Below, in pieces: positions 33,001 to 46,129 of a stretch of 64,000 bases of DNA. The notes below the pieces were generated by a model. That model saw nothing but the letters and a program-made list of their open reading frames with translations. It did no database searches and was not told where the DNA came from. Source of the DNA: Lumnitzera littorea (Eukaryota; Streptophyta; Magnoliopsida; Myrtales; Combretaceae). Positions within the stretch are counted from its first letter, which is position 1; the number at the start of each line of letters is the position of its first letter. The stretch lies in contig JAMXBB010000003.1 of the NCBI GenBank assembly GCA_024138015.1, forward strand, positions 78,224,777 through 78,288,776, read 5' to 3'. The position numbers were made by a program, and so were the translations under genes.

Positions 33001-36000
33001 AGTGAAGTAATTAAAAAATATAAAATTAAGCAATTAAGAACCGTCAAAGATGTTATGGGTAAGCAAGTAATCTTGTTATACAGAATATCTACCTGTACCT
33101 TATTCAATTGGATTGGTTTTAGGTAGATATCAAATGTTATAAGGTAGGTTTTTTATAGCAATTTTTTGGAACCTATTCCTATAAGATAGGATATGGATAT
33201 GATGTTATCTTACCATATACGTAACCTAAAATATGTGCTCCAAAAGTATGTGAAGTACTAGTTCCATGGTATCCTATACCTATCTACGAAATTTATTAGA
33301 TAGTATAATATTTATTGATCAATGAAAAATAACCTTATATTTTTCGGTTAAGATGACTAAAATCAATAATAATATTTATCTTAAAAACAAATCATTTTTT
33401 AACTAAATAGAAACCTTAAACCTAAAGTTTGTTACCTCTCTATTGCTATCTTTCTATCTCATCTTCCCTATAGTTAAATGCTACCACTGACCCTCGTTTA
33501 CTCAAATTTTGCTGCCATATGAAAAATGTTCACCGACTTTAACATTATTCTTCATTTGCCTATTTTCAAATACTTCTCTTAATAATCAAAACCTAGATAT
33601 AGCAACTTTAAATTTCAAAAGGCAATATGTGTTGTTAGTTTAAAAGAATTTGCATCTTCTTTTCATTTGTTCATACAAACTCATGCATTTGACATTTCAT
33701 TATTTTGCTAATAAAAGTGTCATTTAACCTTCAAGTTTTATACAATGTTAGAAAAAGAATATTTCAATGTGGAGAAAAAACAAAAAACAAAAAGAAGAAG
33801 ATGAAGAACATAACCAAAATGTGCTATTAAAAAAGGTGTGCAAATTTGAAATTTATGGAAAGATATAAAAAATTTATGGGTTCTATAAAATAGTCTATAT
33901 CATATAAAATCTATAAAGTACAATTTTTTATTTCTTCAGGGTGGTTCATGGATGATATAGGGTAAGTTCCATTTCCAAAAATTTGGAAACTAGTTCCTCC
34001 ATGATCGAGTAAGAGAAAGCTTCATACCTTATCCTTCATTCCTTACTTATTTTATACCCATTTATCCCTCAGGCATCCAAATTAAATTATGTAAAGGACA
34101 CACATATATGCCGTCTTTGTTGAAACTACTCTTAGAATTAAAGTTTTTATAATGGCACTTCTAATTCAATTGTTTAGGGTTTAAAAGAAAAAAAAAATTG
34201 ATATTTTGTATTGTTAATTATACATTTTGTTGAAAAGTAAGCATATAAAAGAAAATTGAATTTTTTTTTTAATTGTTTCTAATGCACGCTCAAAGCTAGT
34301 AGGTTTTCAATTTTAAAGAATAGGTCCAATTGTTGAATTTGCTCGTGCCTTGTGAGTCGAGTGAAAAAGATGACAACTATCTTCACCGGTTTTTGGCCAA
34401 AAGATAAGAAGACCGTTTTCTCTCTCTTTTTTTCTAATGGAACTCGATTTCACATGCATTAAGTATAATCTTTTTCTTTGGCGATACTCCTCAAAATTCA
34501 GCGTCTAAAGGACCTCAGAAATCTGACCCCATCTTGATGTCGGAGTAGAAATCATGTACAAATTACAATTTTTTTATTTTCCTTGGCAACATCATTGATA
34601 AAATAAGATAGCTCAACCTAACTGGCCCGGAAGCAAAAAACTTATAAAATAAGAGAACCATAGTCATGGCAGATCCTGGATATCACATAAATTGATAGTG
34701 AACTGCCATTAGTTGTGCGAGCAGATCCTGAATCTTACATAAAATTGATAATATATTCTCGTTGTTCTTGTTTGGTTTACTTTGACCAATGGCCTGAATT
34801 TCATGAATGATTTATCCTATAACTTCAACTTGGCCAATCGAAAGCATTTAATTATTTTACGGAACAAAAAAGAAAAAAGAAAAAAAAAATCATTTATATG
34901 ATTCGCTTCCTAACAACTCAAATCCCTTGATGTTTTAAGGATAAATAAGATAAAAAAGTAAATATAATTGTGATAAGTTTAACTTCCCTGCTACTTCAAC
35001 CTAATTATAACTTCAATTCTAGTTATACCTTCTTTATCTATTTTTTATTTACTAGTTATGCTATTATAAAAGTTTTAGCTACGTAAGACACACAAGCTGT
35101 CTCATCTCCTTTCATATTATATGTATGTATGTATATATATACACACATAATTTGCAAATATAAACTATATACTAAGTCCTTTTGTATGCAGCCATACATA
35201 GTGAACTCCGCACCTATAATATGGTTGTTGAAAATATTATAATAATTAGACATGGTTGTCGACATGTTTTCACTTTTCACAATCGCAAATAAAAATATAA
35301 GAGAAGGTTGTATTAACAAAGGGTTGCATATGATGGCATATAACTAATGGAAACATTCTTTTCCATTTATACTTGATTTTTAGCAATATTTCCAGAAGTG
35401 GACCAACCACTATCCTGATCCTGAAACTGAAAAGGCCAAGGGCTCAATGGTCAATGGGCTCAACTAGAGTTAAACCGGATTGACCCATAAATTATTTCTT
35501 TGTTCTAATGCAAGTAATGGAAATTATTTCTAGTTTTCTTTTAGCTTACCAGCTTCTAACTCACTCAGCAAAGTTATCAATGAGAGTTGTTTTCCTATTT
35601 ATAGCATATCACAACTGAACTAATCTTTGATTTCGGCAATATGGGACAAAACGATTGCAATAGATGAAACTTCTGTCTGACGTTAGTAAGGTAGGATAAC
35701 TCCCATTTGATGTAGCCTTATATATACGTTTATTAGCACCCCAAGGCTGGTTTGATTGTCATCTTTTCTGTGGTTGAAAGCTTCAGCTTCTGTTGTGAAT
35801 TCTAAATATGCCTTCCAAAAGTTTGCCTAGATAAAAATTCAAACTAATGCATTTCCACCTAATGAACCTGGTTCTCGATTGGAATGTTTAGGTTAATCGA
35901 GTTATGCGGATTCAAATTTGACCAATTTTCAACTTAAGACGAACTTACTCTCGTAGCCTATTCCAGTTGAATAGATTAGGCTTGCCCAAGTATGCCTACA
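30071..36000. other. Long AT-rich intergenic block, no confirmed gene
   Basis: This is mostly non-coding, AT-rich DNA. TATAAATGAG at about 32761, in a less AT-rich context, looks like the core promoter of another solo LTR, but no ends could be defined. A ~53-bp direct duplication sits near 34669-34750 (GCAGATCCTG-AT-TACATAAA). One stretch at 35396-35467 looks like a terminal exon and is listed under findings. Otherwise I see nothing recognisable. Confidence 0.5.
31907..31930. repeat. (GA)n microsatellite
   Basis: Twelve uninterrupted GA repeats lie in otherwise featureless AT-rich DNA. Confidence 0.95.
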
Positions 36001-36049
36001 TTGCTTCTGGTGTTAATTGTTGATTTTATTTTATCTAGCTTCTATCCTA

Positions 36050-36400
36050 CTTAGTTTCTAAATTGGAAATAATGTCACATTGACTTTAGGTCAATTTACA
36101 ATTAGCTATATAAACATCTCATGCGCTATATTTCCTACTAAGTTGAAGTCTTGATGACTAATGTTGCTTCGTGAATTAATTGGACATGAATAATAGCACC
36201 ATTTGTTATTGATCCAATTCTAATTAGCTCTTGTCCTGACATAAATTCTACCTCATGGATATATTGCATTTGATACATTAATTTTAGGTCAATTTGCAAT
36301 TAACTACCCCAATGTATTGCGTACATCTGGCCATGGAAAATGAACCTTCTAAGGTACATATATACTATCAAATTGAAGTTTTGACTATACATTTGTGTTA
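36050..36400. repeat. Diverged ~200-bp tandem duplication
   Basis: Blocks at about 36056-36170 and 36257-36400 share ATTTTAGGTCAATTTGCAATTA-type sequence, then AAATTGAAGT-TTGA. They are two old copies of one non-coding unit with indels. Origin unknown. Confidence 0.6.
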
Positions 36401-36719
36401 TTAGTGATACTATGGCATGATACACTTTAATTGGGTTCTAAATACATGATAGAGTAAGTTTTAAGTAATTAATTGCAAACTAAAACTAAAGTTGATGGGA
36501 AAAATGTGGCACTATTTTTTAAGTTTAAACATAGTAATCAAATGATGGTGAACTAAAACAACATTAATTGATATAATCAATAAAACTACTTTTGATTTAT
36601 TAAATAGTCATTCAATAGAATATCCATTATTATCAAATAAGGAATTTCAATTTCTTCTTCTCACTAAAGGAGTAGCTATTCTATCTTTCCCTATGTATTT
36701 CAATACTCTACTCATAGAA

Positions 36720-36990
36720 TTCTAATTCAGTCATCAAATCATGGACCAGAATACATAGATCCAACCATTACAACCCAAATGCAATTAGACCATTTCGCCA
36801 TGATTGTTAGATCATGCAACCAAAACCATATAACCAAGTCAAACCTAGAAAACCTCTAAACCATGGCTATAAAACAATGCAACCTGTACTACATAACCAT
36901 TGTTCGCCTATTGAACCACCTAATTATGATCATTGACCCATGCAACCCAAACCACATAACCATGTCAAATCCCTATAAAACCACTTAAGC
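36720..36990. repeat. Imperfect repeats around CATGCAACC-AAACCA
   Basis: At least three related segments carry (A/C)ATGCAACC, then ACCATATAACCA or ACATAACCAT, then a run ending AAAACC. Spacing is irregular, about 70-120 bp. This looks like an old minisatellite or part of an unidentified transposon. Confidence 0.55.
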
Positions 36991-37106
36991 AAGTAAGGTG
37001 ATAGTTTGAGATAAGGTTTGGTAAGGATTAAGGGCTAGGGTTCCTAAAAGAAGTTAGTTTAATAAAAATATTTTCCTAATCTATCACTTATATAATTCTA
37101 AATGCA

Positions 37107-37160
37107 AATAATAATAATAACAATAACAATAACAACAACAGCTACAACAATAGCAATAAT
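37107..37160. repeat. (AAT/AAC)n compound microsatellite
   Basis: AATAATAATAATAACAATAAC grades into AACAACAACAG and then CAATAGCAATAAT. It is a simple compound trinucleotide/hexanucleotide tract. Confidence 0.9.
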
Positions 37161-37418
37161 AAATATGGTTGTTAAAATTGCGATTCTACTATTCATTTGA
37201 ATGCATAGAATTAATCGTACAAAACCAATAAAATCGTACAAAACCAATAAAATCATAAACTTGTAGAATTATATATGAAAGTTCATAATTTCATTAAAAG
37301 TTTGTACATAAATGATTTTATATCTATTTTAATTAAGAAAAATATTATAAAATCATAAACTTGTAAAGACTCACAATTTTAACAACTATTATTATAGTTG
37401 TTACTATTCTATTATGTT

Positions 37419-39593
37419 TGTCATGACCTGAAGGATGGCTTAACCATGATAGGTTGTATATCATACAAAAATCACAAATTGACTCTCTTACTACTCAATA
37501 ACCTTTTATATGATATACAAAGCTACTACACAACTATTTACCTAGGAGTTATGTAGGTGAAGATCATATCACAATAAATTTTATATTATGAGTTCTCTTG
37601 CATTATCTTAGCAAATATAGAGAATATGGGACTCTAAATCTCCAAAATAATAGTAATCATGCTATAAAAATTGAGATAATGGTCCTATATAGCTACTAAA
37701 TAAACAAAGGCAAAATAAATAGCAGTCATAAACTAAGAATCTAACTAAATAGTCATGTTCAATCTAGCTCTCATCTTTTATACACTTTTTCCTAAAAACA
37801 CTAGACTTACATTAGGTAGGCCTTGGTTCGAACACTTTTCCCAAAAAACATTAGATTGACCTTAGGCAAGCTTCAATTTGATCAGTGAAAAAGGTCCTCC
37901 TGCAATAAAAGTCTCTAGAGGTGTAAGGTATAAAACTTAGTGAGGTATCTATCAGCCATATCAACAAGTAAGTTATTGCAAGTTATTATAAGCGTATGAA
38001 TGCATTATCAAACAGTATACCATACAAGTATATACAATTAATAGGGTATAGTATGAAACTCAAATTTAACACTCTTTAAAGTTATCGTTTGAGAATATAC
38101 AATACTGGTCACATCAAAGTACCATACTTGAACTTACACAAACTATGAAACTCTATATTTCATATTCCAAGAAAAACAATTTTATTAACTTTTAAGAAAA
38201 CTAAGTTCAAGTGTGGTTATGAGTAGGCCTCTACAATCTACGATCATCCCTAAATGAAGGCTTTTAGAATTGATCTTAGCTGGATGATTGATGCCTCCAA
38301 TATCTAGTAAAGCTATAAACTAGGGTAAGGTTATGTTGTATTAGTGTACCGTACTAAATACTTTAATTTTTTTTTTTTATAAAATAACCTTCGCATAGCC
38401 TTTCAATATCTCTGTATGATGTGATGGCCAGTATATATATGATGCAATGCATATAGCTAGTATATATATGATGTAATGTATGCTTATGCATGATCCAATT
38501 TAATTAGTTAAGCCAAATCTAATTAATTTTGGTTATTATGTTACAAACAAATTTCATAGACAATTCAATTTCTGATATTACTCATCTTGTAGCAACCAAT
38601 TCTTTATGATAATTCAAAGTACTTTTTTATATCGAGCAATCAATAACATTCACATGCAAATCCCTAACCCCAAACATCAATCAATTTATCAATAATAATT
38701 ATGTGCCACTATCTACCATCACAAATAAGTATGAGATAGTCAAGAGTGCTCACTTGGTCATGATAGTAGTTAAGGATCATAGTAGTCAACTAGAGGATTA
38801 CTATCTTCGTCGAGATCACCTGATAGTTAAGGAATATATAAGAAGTAATAACTATCTAAATAAAGGAAAAATTCTATCTAAATATTTACTTAAGAATCTA
38901 CGTAATTTTCTACTTAATTTTATAAAATGTTCCAATTTGAGCTTTTTATCTAATCGCATATAGCTTTTTTATTTTAAATCCAATTTGGATGATCTTATAG
39001 TCAATCTTTATTATTTTTAGGCATACTTTCATATAGTAAGGTCCATTTTGGAAGTTGAGACTTGCATTTTTTATTATGAGCTTGATGTATTACGAATTTT
39101 TATTAATTTGGGCCCAAATTGCTTTTAATTGTCTTTATTGCTTTCTTTTAGTAGTTTTATCAATGGAGCTTAACCTAAATTTTTATTAATAAGCCAACAT
39201 AGTTTTCTAAACCTTGTATTTTCGAACTATTTTTGTCTTTTTGCCAGAGTTTAATTGTTAACCTAAAATGACATATTTCCTAAATTTTTCGATCTTACAA
39301 GTTATGGCCCAACTTGTTTATATACCTTTAACTCTATTTCAATTAAATGAAATTTTTAGTATGACTTCTCCTTAGGGCTAGATCTAATGTGGCCTTTTGA
39401 TTATGGGCCTTAAGGTCCAATGGATTCTATTTTCCTTATCTTACAACGTTAGGCCCTAAATCACCAACTATTTCATCTATCATAATAATAGTAATTCTAA
39501 ATTTATATATTATTATTAATTTTCATATATTTAAGTTTTTTGTTAGAAAATAGGGGAAGTTGACATAGTTGGTCCTAATTGGGTCGGGGTGCA
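37419..39593 (-). mobile_element. Solo LTR, Ty3 type, 2.2 kb
   Basis: On the - strand it starts TGCACCCCGACCC and ends CTTCAGGTCATGACA. The ACCCCG start and the TTCAGGGYGTGACA-type end are typical of long LTRs of plant Ty3 chromoviruses. The end resembles that of the LTR at 56657-59604 (CTTCAGGGCGTGACA). The flanking 5-mers ATGTT (37414-37418) and ATTTT (39594-39598) differ at one base and may be a worn target duplication. No coding domain is attached on either side, hence solo. The lineage is inference. Confidence 0.6.
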
Positions 39594-40519
39594 ATTTTCT
39601 AAATTTGTCTATTTTTGTAGTTTTGTTTATTTATGATATTAATACAAAAATGTATATGGTAGTAATTAAATACCCAAAAATTAAAGTAAATTAAAATAAG
39701 AAAAAAATGTTGCTACAGGGGTGATACTATCATACATGCATACATAAATACGTAATTTTAATTTTTTTGGGTATATATATATAAATAATACTAGTATATT
39801 TATTAATTTCAAAATACACCAAAATAGTTAAATATATATTATTATACATATCTTCTTTTAACTAAAAAAAAAAACAAATAAGTATAAAAAATATACTTAC
39901 ATATATCTAAAATACAAGCATATATACATATATATAGATACTTGTACATGTGTTTATACATGTATATAAATAACAGTAAAAATAAAACAAAACAGAATAC
40001 ACAAACATAAGTAAATTACACAACGCATATATATATATATATTGACCTTAAACCACAAGTATTTATATATATATATGTTCATACAGTATCTATATACATG
40101 CATGTACAAATTCAAAAAGGATAACAATACATCGCATAAAAAAAATTGGATGAATTAAATAGAAATAACAAAATAAATGAAAAGGAAGAAGAAAAAGTAC
40201 AAGGAAAGAACATTATACAAAACCTAGAATTGATATATACAATATTAGGTACTTTATATGGAGATTCCTAATACATGGGCACACATTCTATACATGCTTC
40301 GTACATTGAAAAGCATTACAAGGAAGTTTACTAAATATATAGAAAAATGAAAAGGAAAAAAAAAAAGAAACATAAGCTAAGATTACTTCATCAACTTGTG
40401 AATCTTAGCTCTTTTGATACGCTCGTGTCTATCCTAGTAAGGTTGATTGTGAAGGTCAATGGTAGAGTGGGTGCTTGTTCAAAAAGAAAGAAGAAGGAGA
40501 TGGGAAGAGGAGGTAGTGG
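39594..40519. other. AT-rich interval with (TA)n tracts
   Basis: Several TATATA runs occur (39773-39782, 40028-40041, 40062-40074). Repeated ACATATATA-like words fill the interval. No gene or element end was recognised except that of the LTR starting at 40520. Confidence 0.5.
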
Positions 40520-42250
40520 TGTTGAGCCTGAAATTCGATTTTTCTTTTTAATTTAATTTCCCACTTTCTGATTAATACTAAACCTTAATTTATTCAATAT
40601 TAATCATCGACTAAAGAAATTGAGAAATTCTGGTTTTTTATTAAATAATTTTTTTTTAGAGTCATCACTTGACTAATGTTGGGAAAAAAAAAAACCGTAA
40701 TCAATTGGGTGAATTGACTATAATTTGGCTACTGATCTTTGATTTCCATTTAATATAAACCAGAGGGTTCCGAATTTGGGAGCTAACCTATAAAATCCTA
40801 ACAAGTATCATTATCTATTTTCCAAAATTAAGTTTATTCTTCAAATTATAATATTTTTAAAGAAAAAATAAAAACAAAAAAAAAAGAACCTAAGTTTTTA
40901 TAGATTTTATTGTCGCTTCGAAGGTGCATACATACCTATTAGTTGAGATTAGACGATCGTAGTTTTTTTTCGAAAACTTTAGTGTATGGATTGATTTTAA
41001 TTTTAAAAATCGATCAGATTTATATTTGTAATCGATTTAAATTATTCAAAAAAATCTACTAGGTCTTAACTCTTGAGCTATTTTATTTTTATAAAAACTT
41101 TCTAAAGTCCTTTTTTTTCTTAAAAAAAGGCTTTTTATTAATTTTTATTTTTTATTTTTAAAAAAAGATTTTCTAAGTGAGAAATCCTAAAAAAAAATTA
41201 ATCTTAACTAACTAACAAAATAATACTATAATAATAAAATAATAATAATTAAATAAACAAAGGAACAAATCAATAAATAAATAAAAAAGAAAGAACCGAA
41301 CCTACCTTGTTGTTTGGCATGCTGAATAGTGGATGTGAGCTGCTATTCTGAGTTAGCATTGGGTCTTCATGTGGATCAATGATGGAGGCAACCGGTGTTG
41401 CTGCAGGCGTTGGGGATTAGCTGGAGTTAATTAGTATGTGCGCTGCTCTGTGCTGTAGATGCTACAGCATGGATGGCAGCAATAGTGGTTATCGTGTGTA
41501 CGTACGAACTAATTGGAGTTACAGTACTTGGACATGGATTAGAGTTGAGATCTAGTTACAACTTTAAGATTAAGCAGAGGATAGGGTGATTGTGATTATT
41601 GATTCTATTCTGCTCTATTAGCCATGGTTAGGGACTTCGTGCTGTCATCGGTGTTTGAGTCGCTATTTGTAGGTATAGTTGATCAGAGTTGTGATCCGTA
41701 TCATAGAGCGTAGTTGTGCAGTAGATAGTGAGTGGCAACAGCATTGTACTTTGTGATATGTGTGTTCGCTGTTGTGCATGAGTCTGCTGTATGACCTACA
41801 TAAATGTGCAAGTGATGGCGAAGTGCGATGGACTACTGTGAAGTTGCCATATTATGTGTTCGTGTATTCAGGCATATGCTGGTGAAGCGACTGTTAGTAA
41901 AGATAAAAGACTACGGTGTTGATTGGTAAGGATGAAGGGAGTGAGGTTGTTGAAGTCGTAGATGTGTGCATAGTGTTGTGTTCATCGCTATGCGTCGGTG
42001 TTACATTAAGTGGGCAGAGGATGGTGCCATAGGGTTGTTTCGGTGTAAGGGGGGCTTTGGGCATTCTGGTTGTAAAGAATGCATTTGTGCATGAGTGGAT
42101 TGTGTTTATAGGAAGTGTAGATGTCATAATGTATGTGTAATAGTCGAGGGCAGCAATAGGTTGTTTTTGAGATCCATGGGGGATGCGTTGTGGCATGGAA
42201 AATAGGTTACTTTTGTTACATGGGAGATGTAGAGGGTGTAGCATGGAAAA
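40520..42250 (-). mobile_element. Diverged Ogre/Tat-like LTR (solo or orphan 3' LTR)
   Basis: It aligns in patches with the LTRs at 51117 and 62727. All share a TGTTGAGC/TGTCGAGC edge, then CATTAAACTAAAGAAA or its variants, GAGTC-(ACCA)ATT, GGGAGCTAA and ACCTATTAGTTGA. Its distal half (41290-42240) is less AT-rich, like theirs. No primer-site sequence follows the TGTTGAGC edge, so this is not a 5' LTR. The upper limit could not be fixed and is approximate. Confidence 0.6.
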
Positions 42251-42619
42251 TAATGGAAATAAACTTATTATGAAAAACTTAAGAAATGAGCTTTGTCATA
42301 CAATAAGGCCCTAGTTGGTTGATATCGATATGAGTTAAAGCATTCCATATGATTTAAGGCTATTTTAAAATTTTTTCCCAAATTGAGCCAAATTTCTATA
42401 TGAGATTGTAAAGTCAAAAGAAGAACCTTAATAAAGTTTATTTTGCAAAATAAAATATGTGAAGTATTTAATTTAGCAAAAGTGCAACTTTACGGATATT
42501 ATTTATTTTTATCAAAAACTTAAAATATGGTTTTAAAATATAACGAGACATTATAGATAAATTTTTTGGATAGCAAAAAAATATATAATTTGACATAAAG
42601 TAATATTAGGATATGACGT

Positions 42620-43898
42620 TGATATAAAGCAAATGCACCTATCAATTTTAATATAGCAGATGTGAGTCTGAGTCGATCTCTTAGAAACTTCGAGTACTAA
42701 TATTAATCTTAGCTCTATTTTCTAACTGGAGAATTGTAATGGGTTGAATGAATTAAAAATACTAAAATTAACAAACTAACCTAATTATGAGACTTGATTA
42801 AGCAATTTAGAAAGTGATGAAATTAAGAACGACTTGAAGAAGGCAAATAACATATTTAGGAATTATTTCCCCTAGTGTTTAACATATGACCGCTTAAAAT
42901 GTATTCAATTCAATCTCTATTATTCTTGACCGGAGGAATTCATAATTAAAGTTAACACCTTTCTTAAGCATATTAACCCTAATCCTAAATTATTTACTAG
43001 AATCTCTTCACTTAGTAATATAATTCAGAATTGCATTAATGTATAATGAATTCTCATACAAAAGAACAACTTTCCAGAAGAAACATGTATCTTATCTCTA
43101 AGAATACATGTAATTCTCTCCAATTATGTCAAGATCTCATTACACATGTGATTTCTCAATCATCATGCATAATATCATAGATTGATACCCTAAATTATCA
43201 ATTAATAATTAAAAAACATAATTGAATCAAGAAAGATAGAAACTTTATTGAAAATTATCAATAAATCTAATAGTCACATGAAACCTTAGGTTTTACGATC
43301 CTAAATACAAGAATCTTAAGCTATCATAATAAAACTAAAAATGAATTGCAATAAAATCAAGAAATAAAATATGAAAAACCCCTTTTGTTGATGAAAAATC
43401 TCTTCAATCTTAAAGTTAGGTGTTGCTTTCGCCTTTTGCTCCTCCTTTTCTTTAAGTCTCTTCTCTTTTGAATGTCTAAAATTATGTGCAAAACCCTAGT
43501 AAGTCCTTTTATAATGTATTATAAAGTTTCTTTTTTCGTTACCAGACACAACTTGGGATACAGTTGTGTCCTTAGGTTATGTAACTTACTGACCTTGACA
43601 CTTAAAATCTTCTTGCATGGACACAGCCTAGGGATACAGTTATGTCCTAGACTATGTAACTTTTCGGTCAAAATTTGCTATTTTCTCCTATTGTTTATGT
43701 AACTTCATAACTCATTCATTTGAACTCCAAATTGAGTAAAACTTGATTCCTTTTCTTCATTTTCAATCCGAGAATGCGTTCAAACCTTGAAATCAAAATT
43801 TTACTTAATTAAGTATCAATTTCTTTACAAAAAATCAAAGATGTAAGGGAAATACTATAAAATCACCATGTGAAATGTGTTTAAAATAAGAGTTATCA
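42620..43898 (-). mobile_element. Solo LTR with perfect 5-bp target-site duplication
   Basis: The 1279-bp block begins TGATATAAAG and ends GAGTTATCA on the + strand, so it has TG...CA termini. It is flanked by GACGT on both sides (42615-42619 and 43899-43903). On the - strand a TATAAAAGG box (about 43505-43513) is followed by a purine-rich leader (GAGAAGAGACTTAAAG), as expected of U3-R. No internal genes exist. An internal duplication (43545-43587 and 43619-43662) carries GGGATACAGTT-TGTCC. I infer a solo LTR read on the - strand; the family is not named. Confidence 0.75.
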
Positions 43899-43903
43899 GA
43901 CGT

Positions 43904-46129
43904 ACATAACTAAATATGCATTAACGTATTGAATATATACCCATAAATTAGTATAAGCTAGGATGCAAAATATATAAAAGTTGATATTTATATGTAAAGT
44001 GCAAACAAGAAGCATGGAAATTCAATAGTTGTACCAGATATTCCATATATATGAATATGGATTATCGTATAATTAAATATGGACAAATTATATCCTTAGG
44101 ATATCATATTTGTCAAAACAAAATAATAAAATAAGTTAACATTATGAATTTATACATGTTAAGGAACGTAGCAAGAAAAGGATCCAATTTAGATTTATTA
44201 ATCATCTTCCATTTTGTATCATGAAGACACCTTTAGCTTAGGTGGCAAAAGAAAGGACATTGTTATTGTTCACCTCAAGATGTCCAATGGATTTGTCACC
44301 ACAAGATTGGACCAAAGAACATGATTAATTTTTCCTAATTCATGTAAAGCATGGAGAAAAAGGAAAAAAAAAAAGTATGATTAAACAATAAACAAATAAG
44401 TAAAAGAACAACCAACTTAGTAAGAAGTAGGATAGCACTTAAACATTTAAAAACATGAGTAGGGTACCATAATTTTACTATACTGTAGAACAACATACAT
44501 AACGAAGAGCTATTAAATAAGGCCAATTACAAGTGAGTCATGTAGTCTCTAAAGGATGATAACTTCATGATCATAACTAGGGTGTCAAGCTCGCTTGAGA
44601 TATGTCAAAACACTTTTTGAAAGGCTCGACATCAAAACTTGTAAGTGGATAATTTTCATCATAAAGGCGAAATATTCTTAAGTTGGTAGAATTGTTTTCT
44701 ATTTTACATTGCCAGATCATATCTTAAGTTGTTGTGATGATAAGAATTTCAAGTTACTTAGTTCTTTCATTTGTTAAATTTTAATAAAGCAAGGCTATGA
44801 TTTATCTATATCTAGAAATTTATGTTATGGTATGCATAATTTATTGTAAAGTGGGGTAAAGATTTGATCTAGAGAATAGAGGAGCTAAAATAAATTTAAT
44901 GTTGTGAATAGGATAATATAAAATATGTAATTATGTGGACTTAAAGTAGCCTTTGTGAAATCACTGAAATTGTATGCTGAAAACTATGTAAGCAGTTTGT
45001 CCTTAGTTAAGTAATTGTTAAATTATAATTGTTTTAATAATAATTGTGACTATGTATATCATGTGAACTTAATATTTTGATGCAAATACATATTACCTAA
45101 TATCATCTATAAGGGATGTAATTGCAATTGATTGATTCTTAAGTATAATTTGATTTAACTACTAAGTTGTGGAAAATTTTGCAAGTTGTGCAATGTTTTA
45201 GGCTAATTTAGAGGATATATCCTTGCTTAAACCTAACTTGATTTGATTAAGAAATGAGAATTCTATATGTAAATATGGTAATTTGATCGAATCAGAAATG
45301 GAATTAGAGACTACACTTAAGTGTTCTTATATAAGTTGGACTTGGAAACTAAGTCAAGTAAAATACTTATGATTTTTACTTGGTAAAGTCATGGATATAA
45401 ATCAAATAGCATTCATTTAAAAATTATTGAGTTAGCCTTAGACAAAGGGTAATTTAGAGACTAGATCAAAGACTAAGTCAAAAGTAAACTAGAATAAATA
45501 CATACTTAACAGAATGAACTTATAGTGTCACTAAGGTAAGATTAAGTTGAAATATATATTTATGTACGGTTTGTTGATAACTTTGATACTATTCGTCTTT
45601 ATTAGTTAAAGTAGCTAAAGAGGAAGCTCGTGTTAACAACTAATGTTAGAGTGATCAACAGACCTAGGGAAGTGGATATTTCTATTTTTTGTAATTAGAC
45701 TTATGTTTACTTGACTTCGAATTAGTTGTGTCATAAACTATAGTTGTGTGTTAGATTGATTGAATACATGGTTTTGTTAAATGTGCATTAACTGAGTAAG
45801 GTATTTCCTCATGTATGACTGATTTGTCAATGTGTGTTATTTCTTGGAGAACTTGGAAAATGAACTGTCCTTTAGGGTGTTCACTTAAGTGAACCCTATA
45901 TGAAGGAATGAATTATAAAGTTGAAACATAAAGTTAAATCTAAGATAATTGAGATATTTATGATGTATAACTTAAGATTTGTGCCTAATATTAGGTTATT
46001 GTATTGCTTACTACATCAATGGTATGGCATGAAAGGACCTATGGGTTAAGTTTCTAAAGGCTTAAATATTACTAGGTTAGGTTTTGAGCATATAGATTTG
46101 AATTACTCAATCAGTTTTGGCCACTTCAT
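43904..46129. other. AT-rich stretch, probably LTR body of unknown extent
   Basis: No coding motif is seen. Part of this probably belongs to the LTR whose end is at 46998, but I could not find its TG start. The less AT-rich part around 44560-44640 contains AAGCTCGCTTGAG. Confidence 0.35.

Noticed and set aside
35724..35850. TATATATAC followed by ATGCCTTCCAAAAG as a new gene start
   Set aside because: The frame stops after eight codons and no splice donor or downstream exon could be joined.
38703..38963. 86-codon + strand frame as a gene
   Set aside because: It lies inside the solo LTR, opposite to its sense, and matches no protein I know.
41894..42244. 116-codon - strand frame as a gene
   Set aside because: It lies in the less AT-rich half of an LTR, has no domain, and is not conserved with the sister LTRs by eye.
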